From Bacteroidales bacterium UBA1722 (lineage in GTDB: Bacteria; Bacteroidota; Bacteroidia; Bacteroidales; UBA932), in the NCBI GenBank assembly GCA_002317435.1, contig DCIQ01000020.1, positions 533 through 12,758 on the forward strand: DNA of 12,226 nt, written 5' to 3'. Below the pieces are notes generated by a model that saw nothing but the letters and a program-made list of their open reading frames with translations, did not search any database and was not told the origin of the DNA. Each line of letters starts with the position of its first letter. Position 1 is the stretch's first letter. The position numbers were made by a program, and so were the translations under genes. Positions 7,801 to 12,226 of the stretch are shown in pieces.

Positions 7801-8055
7801 ATCGTGGGCATTTCCGGTTCCAAACCGTATATGGATGGGCAGGATGTCCGCACGCCTTTCTTCACATCCTATTCGACGGACGGGAAGTGGATAATCGAAA
7901 ATCATGGCGTGGATCCTGATATCATAGTGGATATCAATCCTTTCGAAGATTTCCTCGGGCATGATGCCCAGCTGCTCAAAGCAGTGGAGGTGCTGAAGGA
8001 AGAACTCAAGAATCTCAAGCCTCTGCCCGGTGTGCCGGCGGATCCGGTGAGATGA
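4801..8055 (+). CDS. Exported tricorn-like S41 peptidase (beta-propeller + PDZ + protease)
   Basis: 1084 residues, the size of tricorn protease. A signal peptide (1-21/22, ending GAEA-Q) sends it out of the cytoplasm, unlike archaeal tricorn. The N-terminal half carries eight visible PD40 (SPDGK-type) propeller motifs at residues 71, 127, 173, 332, 373, 419, 461 and 506, in two clusters compatible with the two propellers of tricorn. A Lys/Glu/Pro-rich linker (about 561-580) leads to the C1 helical domain (about 681-757) with ELATGHCYV and candidate catalytic His749. A PDZ-like domain spans about 785-862. The C2 core has the oxyanion-region RMNGGGN (921-927), the nucleophile motif SSSDGD with Ser975-Asp976, and ENHGVDPD with Glu1033, matching the His/Ser/Glu set of tricorn. 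It probably trims oligopeptides in the periplasm or envelope. The family call is strong; the substrate is unknown. Confidence 0.93.
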   Translation: MKRCFFLSAVMLIFSVSGAEAQEGRLLRFPSVGGDKIAFTYAGDLYTVPIDGGKAVRLTSDIGYEMFSKFSPDGKTIAFTAQYDGNTEVYTVPAEGGMPRRVTYTALVSRDNIGDRMGPDNIVMGWTPDGKDIIYRSKWYNFSGLRGILCTVSAEGGDPVQIPATEGGFCSYSPDGKYLAMNRMFREFRTWKYYRGGQADDIWVNKVGTTELEKITDNDAQDVFPMWIGDEIYYLSDRDSIMNLFCYDTRSRNTRKVTDFRDYDCKFPSFSQEHIVFENAGFIYKYSVREGVCEKVPVQISAEAVYARSEFSEPMGSNGPMGIGGARSYDLAPDGSRVLMTIHGDVVSLPASKGAIYNISSTPGAQEREAGWSPDGKWIAYLSDVSGEYQIYLADAGDFAVKKCLTSFTDGYPEDLSWSPDSKYLYFTGAKRDFYRLDISSGALKMIFRGQYSGVSEYDISPDGRFVAYSTSASNRVQVINIYDVEKDTHHTVTSLWYESADPVFSGDGKYLFFCSCRGLQPDYSQVEWNASFDVNRSIWVLPLAVSTPNPCLPSGEEWTPSPAPDQKKEPDAKKEKDVPEVHVAVDFDGIVERAVELPIKGIGRIMPVMSIADELYYYAGGELCSISMKDLKTRNVGNTRLMAVTSGGKYALTLGEDGYHVVSSPSFKSDLTVPVKEAAVWVDYRQQWKQIFDETWRIYRDGFYVENMVGKPWQKIHDKYAVLLPYVNHRQDLTYIIGEMISELATGHCYVTTGMVDGPERIATGLLGARLSREEKSGAYRIDHIYKGVSWDSHLYSPLGMPGIGVSEGDYILEVNRQPVSGMVSIYQSLIGKVGQTVALKVASSPSGKDARTIYVKPVGDESSLAYYEWVQRNIEIVSEASDGEIGYIHIPDMGVDGLKMFTRMFYNQLDKKALIIDDRMNGGGNVSPMILERLQREAYRMTMSRNGGATLMTVPNEMHYGPKVCLIDKYSSSDGDLFPYGFRELGIGKLIGMRTWGGIVGISGSKPYMDGQDVRTPFFTSYSTDGKWIIENHGVDPDIIVDINPFEDFLGHDAQLLKAVEVLKEELKNLKPLPGVPADPVR

Positions 8056-8096
8056 CTGCCGTATCCATAATGGCCTGAGCCATCGTCCGAGACAGA

Positions 8097-8138
8097 AAGT
8101 TGGTAAGGAATCATTATTCTTTACCAACTTATTTTTTT
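8097..8138 (+). terminator. Intrinsic terminator after the tricorn-like gene
   Basis: A 15-bp stem (AAGTTGGTAAGGAAT at 8097-8111 with ATTCTTTACCAACTT at 8116-8130, one G:U pair) closes a 4-nt CATT loop. It is followed by A and seven Ts (8132-8138). On the - strand no T-run follows the stem, so it acts rightward. It separates the yicC-protease unit from the S9 peptidase unit. Confidence 0.93.
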
Positions 8139-8145
8139 ACCTTTA
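8138..8145 (+). promoter_or_regulatory. Possible -7 element for the S9 peptidase gene
   Basis: TACCTTTA fits TAnnTTTG except for the last base and lies 19 nt before ATG 8165. Its upstream half would lie inside the preceding terminator, whose 3' arm contains a similar CTTTAC about 22 nt upstream. A promoter is expected here because a strong terminator precedes the gene, but the motif match is imperfect. Confidence 0.3.
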
Positions 8146-8164
8146 CGAGAAAAACGATCCTTAT

Positions 8165-10354
8165 ATGAAACACATTCTGTTACCTGTTTCTCTGATGCTT
8201 ATGATGATCCCGGCTCCGACGGACGCTCAGGATTTCAAAACATTGTATTCCGGCACCGGCTCTCTGGCCCGGGATAACAATTCAAAAGTTCTGTGCGGCT
8301 CCGTACGGCCTGTATGGAGGGATGAAACGACGTTTCTCTACAAGACTTCCGAGGCTTCCGGAGAAGTGGTGTACGAGGTGAATACCGCTGCCTGTACGAA
8401 GGTGGTCTCTTCCGCCGATTCCCTGGACGCCCTGCTCTCCCGTCAGCCCAAGCCCTACTATGTGGATATCGAAGATGAAGACCAGTTCGGGAACAGGATT
8501 CAGGCCGAGCCGACGGTCTCTCCCGACGGCAGATGGGAAGCATTCGTGAAAAACGGCAATGTCTGGCTGCGCGATCTTTCGAAGGCTCCTTCACAGGCAG
8601 GTGCCGCTCCCGTGAAATTCATCCCCGGCCGCGGTCCGGAGAAGGATTGGAGACCCAATGGCCTCTCCGAAACGGAATCTGACGTTCAGTTGAGTTTCGA
8701 CGGGACTCAGGTGGATTACTATAACCAGCTGTATTGGTCTCCCGACTCCCGTCATCTGGCGGCGGTGCGTTTCCATAAGGTGGACGAGCGGCAGATACCC
8801 CTGATATATTCCTCCCCCGACGACCAGCTCCAGCCCCGCATGAAATTGATAAACTATGCCAAGCCGGGTGACGCTCTCTCTCAGAGCGCCTTCGCCCTTT
8901 TCGACATGGATTCCCGCCGTCAGATTCCGGTGGATATGGCTCCTTTCGATAACCAGTACGGTATGATGTTCGGCCAGTGGTCCCCCGGCTCTGACTTCTT
9001 CACTTTCGAATACAACAGGAGGGGACATCAGCTCTATCAGGTGGCCACGGTATCCGCTGCGGACGGGGCCGTGAAAGTGGCGGTGGAAGAGAAATCGGAG
9101 ACCTTCGTCTATTATGCCGACCTGTACCGCCATTACCTGAAGGACGGGGAGCACATGCTCTGGGTGTCCGAGCGGGACGACTGGCGGCATCTGTATATGG
9201 TGGGGCTGCGGGACGGCTCCCTCCGTCAGCTGACCTCCGGTGCCTGGAACGTCCGCGAGGTGCTGGACGTGAACGAGGAGGACGGTTACATCCTCTTCTG
9301 TGCGAACGGCATGAATGCCGTGAATGAAAAGGGCGGCGTGCCGAAAGGGGAGGATCCCTATGACAAACATCTCCTGAAATATGATATTGCCTCCGGCAAT
9401 ATAAAAGATCTCACGCCGGAGAATGCCTGGCACCGCATCTCTCTCTCTCCGGGCGGGAAGGTGTTCGTGGACGTGATGTCCCGGCCCGATCTGCCGCCTG
9501 TGACCGTGGTGCGCGACATCGACGGCGCGAAGGTGATGGACCTGCAGAAATGTGACATCTCCCTCCTGAAGAAGACCGGGTGGACCATGCCCGAGGTGTT
9601 CGTGGCCAAGGGCAGGGACGGGGTGACGGATATCTGGGGGACGATCTTCAGGCCCCGGAATTTCGACCCGCACCGGAAATATCCCGTCATCGAGTATATA
9701 TATGCCGGGCCGCACGATTCGCACGTGGACAAGGAGTTCAATGTGTTCAACAGGGGCACCAAACTGACGGAACTGGGGTTCATAGTGGTCATGATAGACG
9801 GGATGGGGACGGACAACCGTTCGAAATCATTCCAGGATGTCTGCTGGCGTAATCTGAAGGATGCCGGCTTCCCCGACAGAATCCTCTGGATGAAGGCCGC
9901 CGCGAAGAAATACGGATATATGGATCTCTCCAGGGTGGGTATCTTCGGATATTCCGCCGGAGGACAGAATTCTCTGGCAGCCCTGCTGTTCTTCGGGGAT
10001 TTCTATAAAGTCGCCGTGCCGTGCTGCGGATGCCACGACAACAGAATGGACAAGATATGGTGGAACGAACTGTGGATGGGGTGGCCGATAGGTCCCTGGT
10101 ACTCCGAGAATTCGAATGTGGACAATGCCTGGAGGCTGCGGGATGACCAGGATCTGCTGCTGATAAACGGCGAGGTGGACAATAACGTGGACCCCGCCTC
10201 CACTCTCCAGGTGGTGAATGCTCTGGTGAAGGCGGACAAGGACTTCTGCCAGTATTATATGCCGATGCATTCACATAATCTCGGAGAAGAATGGGTCACC
10301 AGACATATCTGCCAGTTCTTCTATGAGAAGATTATCAATAAGAAGACGAAATAA
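8165..10354 (+). CDS. Exported S9 family serine peptidase (DPP-IV-like fold)
   Basis: 729 residues, typical for the prolyl-oligopeptidase/DPP-IV group. A signal peptide (about 1-21, ending TDA-Q) is followed by a beta-propeller (about 50-480, with SPDGR, YWSPDSRH and WVSERDDWRHLY motifs). The C-terminal alpha/beta-hydrolase has nucleophile elbow GYSAGG (595-600, Ser597), Asp672 in GEVDNNVDP and His704 in MHSHNLG: a complete triad in the right order. The Glu-Glu pair that DPP-IV uses to bind the substrate N-terminus is expected about ten residues before the WSP motif; ungapped alignment puts Gly180-Thr181 there. Strict dipeptidyl-peptidase IV activity should therefore not be assumed. It likely cleaves peptides in the periplasm. 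It is preceded by a terminator, and its TAA overlaps the ATG of the next gene by one base (TAATG), indicating coupling. Its propeller-coding part is noticeably GC-richer than the flanks. Confidence 0.92.
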   Translation: MKHILLPVSLMLMMIPAPTDAQDFKTLYSGTGSLARDNNSKVLCGSVRPVWRDETTFLYKTSEASGEVVYEVNTAACTKVVSSADSLDALLSRQPKPYYVDIEDEDQFGNRIQAEPTVSPDGRWEAFVKNGNVWLRDLSKAPSQAGAAPVKFIPGRGPEKDWRPNGLSETESDVQLSFDGTQVDYYNQLYWSPDSRHLAAVRFHKVDERQIPLIYSSPDDQLQPRMKLINYAKPGDALSQSAFALFDMDSRRQIPVDMAPFDNQYGMMFGQWSPGSDFFTFEYNRRGHQLYQVATVSAADGAVKVAVEEKSETFVYYADLYRHYLKDGEHMLWVSERDDWRHLYMVGLRDGSLRQLTSGAWNVREVLDVNEEDGYILFCANGMNAVNEKGGVPKGEDPYDKHLLKYDIASGNIKDLTPENAWHRISLSPGGKVFVDVMSRPDLPPVTVVRDIDGAKVMDLQKCDISLLKKTGWTMPEVFVAKGRDGVTDIWGTIFRPRNFDPHRKYPVIEYIYAGPHDSHVDKEFNVFNRGTKLTELGFIVVMIDGMGTDNRSKSFQDVCWRNLKDAGFPDRILWMKAAAKKYGYMDLSRVGIFGYSAGGQNSLAALLFFGDFYKVAVPCCGCHDNRMDKIWWNELWMGWPIGPWYSENSNVDNAWRLRDDQDLLLINGEVDNNVDPASTLQVVNALVKADKDFCQYYMPMHSHNLGEEWVTRHICQFFYEKIINKKTK

Positions 10355-10971
10355 TGGACAAGCGGGAATTTGACTCTTTTCTGAAAGATAACGAAGATAT
10401 CGTGACCTCCATCCGGGATGCCGCCGGAGAACTTCACAGGAGCGTCGGACAGCTGTACGGGAAACGGCTGCCTTACCTCCATCATCTCCAGATGGTGGCC
10501 GATGTGGTGCTTGAATACGGATTTCTGGTGTGTACGCGTCAGGAAGATATTGTCCCTATGGTGTTCAGCGCGTATTTCCACGACAGCATAGAGGATGCGA
10601 GATACAGCTATAATGATGTGAAAAGGTGTGCCTTGGGATTCGGGATGACCGATGACCAGGCTCTGACGGCGGCGGAGATAGTGTATGCCCTGACCGATGA
10701 AAAGGGACGTACACGGGCTGAAAGGCAGTCGGAAAGATATTACGACTGCATCCGCGAGACACCTTATGCCCCTTTCGTGAAGATGTCGGACAGACTGGCC
10801 AATATGAGATTCTCTTTCAAATCCTCCGAAGGAAATCAGCACATGAAGGAGGTGTATCGGGACGAATTTCCCGATTTCATCTGGGGGATCAGCAAACCCT
10901 GTGACGACATCCGTTTCAGGGTGCCGTCCGAACTGGTGGATGAGGTCTGGCAGATGATAGGGGAGTTGTGA
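10354..10971 (+). CDS. HD-domain hydrolase, (p)ppGpp hydrolase-like (small alarmone hydrolase type)
   Basis: 205 residues. The motifs follow the metal-binding HD order of the hydrolase half of Rel/SpoT and of Mesh1: Y-L-H-H (41-44, His44 the likely first ligand), FHDSIED (75-81, with His76-Asp77 and the Glu80-Asp81 pair) and VKMSDRLANM (142-151, Asp146 and Asn150), which parallels IKLADRLHNM. There is no synthetase or TGS domain, so if it acts on alarmones it can only degrade them. The segment AEIVYALTDEKGRTRAER is a further conserved-looking block. It is cytoplasmic, with no signal peptide. The start overlaps the S9 peptidase stop (TAATG), so it is probably translated from the same mRNA. Other HD phosphohydrolase substrates (nucleotides) remain possible; the fold is secure, the substrate is inferred. 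Confidence 0.85.
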   Translation: MDKREFDSFLKDNEDIVTSIRDAAGELHRSVGQLYGKRLPYLHHLQMVADVVLEYGFLVCTRQEDIVPMVFSAYFHDSIEDARYSYNDVKRCALGFGMTDDQALTAAEIVYALTDEKGRTRAERQSERYYDCIRETPYAPFVKMSDRLANMRFSFKSSEGNQHMKEVYRDEFPDFIWGISKPCDDIRFRVPSELVDEVWQMIGEL

Positions 10972-11024
10972 ATCATCGTTAATAAAAAAATATTTTCTGC
11001 GTCGCACTTTTTTTGAAAAAATAG

Positions 11025-11032
11025 TATTTTTG
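11025..11032 (+). promoter_or_regulatory. Bacteroidota -7 promoter element for guaA
   Basis: TATTTTTG is a perfect TAnnTTTG match, in an A/T-rich gap that starts after the HD gene stop. It predicts a transcript start near 11039 and a leader of about 27 nt. No clear TTTG is found at the -33 spacing. The long T and A runs at 11008-11021 might aid recruitment (inference). Confidence 0.65.
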
Positions 11033-11065
11033 CGCCCCATAAAGAACCGATAAAATTTTAGTCTT

Positions 11066-12052
11066 ATGTCATCTAGCAATGTACGTCCCGCCAGTATGGA
11101 GCGGATCACCACTCCGGCTCTGGCCCAGAAATTCATCAATGAACAGGTAGCCGAAATGCAGGCCCAGATCGGAAACAAGAAGGTCCTGCTGGCACTCTCC
11201 GGTGGAGTTGATTCGTCAGTGGTGGCTGCCCTGCTTATCAAGGCTGTCGGAAAACAGCTGGTATGCGTACACGTTAATCATGGTCTGCTCCGCAAGGGTG
11301 AACCCGAACAGGTCATCAAGGTGTTCCGTGACGAAATGCAGGCTAATCTCGTTTATGTGGATGCCACTGACCGTTTCCTCGATAAGCTGGCCGGTGTGGC
11401 GGAACCTGAGCAGAAGAGAAAAATAATCGGAGGAGAATTCATCCGCGTGTTCGAGGAGGAAGCCCGGAAGCTGGACGGAATCGAATTCCTCGCCCAGGGT
11501 ACGATTTATCCCGATATTATAGAATCAGACGGAGCCGTGAAGGCCCACCATAATGTAGGTGGTCTTCCCGAAGATCTCAAATTCGAACTTGTGGAGCCCA
11601 TCAAACTGCTGTATAAGGACGAAGTCCGCGTAGTGGGTAAGGAACTAGGCCTTCCCGACGGGATGGTGTTCCGTCAGCCTTTCCCCGGCCCCGGTCTGGG
11701 AGTCCGCTGCACAGGCGCCATCACCCGCGACCGCCTCGCAGCTGTCCGCGAGAGTGACGCCATCCTCCGCGAGGAATTCGCGAAGAACGGTCTCGAAGGG
11801 AAAGTATGGCAGTATTTCACCATCGTGCCCGACATCAAGTCCACAGGTGTGAAGGACGGAAAGCGTTCCTGGGACTGGCCGGTAATCATCCGCGCCGTCA
11901 ACACCCGTGACGCCATGACCGCCACCGTGGAGAACGTGCCTTTCGAACTGATGCAGCACATCACCGCCCGCATCGTCGCCGAAGTTCCCGGAGTGAACAG
12001 AGTCCTCTACGACTTCACTCCGAAGCCCACCGGGACCATCGAGTGGGAATAA
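11066..12052 (+). CDS. guaA: GMP synthase, ATP-pyrophosphatase subunit/domain only (no glutaminase domain)
   Basis: 328 residues, against about 510-525 for the usual two-domain enzyme. The protein has the PP-loop SGGVDSS (45-51), HVNHGLLRKGEPEQV (69-83), EQKRKIIGGEF (115-125), QGTIYPDIIES (144-154), KAHHNVGGLPE (159-169) and the C-terminal dimerisation domain ending KPTGTIEWE (320-328). All are diagnostic of the ATP-pyrophosphatase half of GuaA, which adenylates XMP and aminates it to GMP. The N-terminal class I glutamine amidotransferase domain is absent. The start lies just after an intergenic promoter, and the bases upstream belong to another gene, so this is not a frameshifted or cut gene. 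Such stand-alone subunits exist (archaeal GuaAb type) and need a separate glutaminase or free ammonia. ATG 11096 (Met11) is an alternative start. No SD is seen. An intrinsic terminator follows. Confidence 0.94.
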   Translation: MSSSNVRPASMERITTPALAQKFINEQVAEMQAQIGNKKVLLALSGGVDSSVVAALLIKAVGKQLVCVHVNHGLLRKGEPEQVIKVFRDEMQANLVYVDATDRFLDKLAGVAEPEQKRKIIGGEFIRVFEEEARKLDGIEFLAQGTIYPDIIESDGAVKAHHNVGGLPEDLKFELVEPIKLLYKDEVRVVGKELGLPDGMVFRQPFPGPGLGVRCTGAITRDRLAAVRESDAILREEFAKNGLEGKVWQYFTIVPDIKSTGVKDGKRSWDWPVIIRAVNTRDAMTATVENVPFELMQHITARIVAEVPGVNRVLYDFTPKPTGTIEWE

Positions 12053-12090
12053 CCGCACAGCCCGTATTGCCGAAGGCATAATCAATATCA

Positions 12091-12122
12091 GCCTGCACCG
12101 GAATCTCCGATGCGGGCTTTTT
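12091..12122 (+). terminator. Intrinsic terminator after guaA
   Basis: GCCTGCACCGG (12091-12101) pairs with CCGATGCGGGC (12107-12117), with one G:U wobble and one mismatch, around an AATCT loop, and is followed by five Ts (12118-12122). It lies 38 nt after the guaA stop. No T-run follows on the - strand. Confidence 0.85.
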
Positions 12123-12226
12123 CGTACACACCTGTTACTGCTGCTTCGGATTCGTTACCGGTCGTAGAACTTTTGTCTTGAATGGCCGCCCCGCCTTCAG
12201 TCCCTCCGGAGAACTGCTGTGACCGC

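Noticed and set aside
7114..8127. A 337-codon open frame on the - strand opposite the tricorn-like gene
   Set aside because: It lies across the S41 catalytic core and the terminator of the + strand gene, and its translation is low in hydrophobic core pattern and without motifs. Shadow frame.
8591..9724. A 377-codon open frame on the - strand opposite the S9 peptidase gene
   Set aside because: It is a mirror of the GC-rich codon pattern of the S9 gene. The translation is His/Gly/Pro-rich with no recognisable domain, and the + strand gene has a full set of catalytic motifs.
11008..11021. T-run then A-run before guaA as a terminator for the HD gene
   Set aside because: The T and A runs can pair only as a weak A/T stem with almost no loop and no GC-rich base. 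It fits better as part of the A/T-rich promoter region.
10321..11241. A 306-codon open frame on the - strand across the HD gene and the guaA start
   Set aside because: It runs antisense through two well-supported genes and the guaA promoter, has no domain, and shows no promoter or start signal of its own.
12135..12226. Open - strand frame at the right edge ending in TAA at 12137-12135 (about 29 residues, ...RPVTNPKQQ), possibly the tail of a convergent gene
   Set aside because: Too short to separate from chance. A + strand frame over the same bases is also open up to a TGA near the window end. More sequence to the right would decide.

Overview
The window reads as ordinary chromosome of a Bacteroidota bacterium, most likely order Bacteroidales (inference). 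The reasons are: exported TPR sensor proteins of the type common in that phylum, an exported tricorn-like protease and an exported S9 peptidase, Bacteroidota-type -7 promoter elements (TAnnTTTG) with mostly SD-less starts, and moderate GC. All recognised genes lie on the + strand and are tightly packed. No tRNA, rRNA, CRISPR, insertion sequence or phage signature was seen.

Layout. (1) 1-287 is the 3' end of glnS (glutaminyl-tRNA synthetase). (2) 332-3828 is a compact three-gene membrane-sensor operon. It starts with a complete orthodox histidine kinase. Two signal-peptide/TM proteins follow; their cytoplasmic tails look like histidine-kinase dimerisation (DHp) helices, but with Glu in place of the phospho-accepting His and with no ATPase domain. 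The third protein carries a periplasmic TPR array. The second looks like a paralogue of the third with about 270 residues of TPR removed. (3) 3917-8055 holds yicC (endoribonuclease family) and, 8 nt further on, a 1084-residue exported tricorn-like S41 protease; a very good intrinsic terminator follows. (4) 8165-10971 holds an exported S9 (DPP-IV-like fold) serine peptidase whose stop codon overlaps the start of a small HD-domain hydrolase resembling (p)ppGpp hydrolases. (5) 11066-12052 encodes a GMP synthase that has only the ATP-pyrophosphatase and dimerisation parts. It has its own promoter and an intrinsic terminator.

How the genes may work together. The tricorn-like protease and the S9 peptidase would both act in the periplasm or cell envelope on oligopeptides. 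The HD protein and GuaA both touch guanine-nucleotide metabolism (alarmone removal and GMP supply), though a functional link is inference only. The most unusual part is the sensor operon. Its layout suggests a split or regulated kinase assembly in which two His-less, ATPase-less DHp-like proteins could pair with, or regulate, the catalytic kinase encoded first. No response regulator is in the window.
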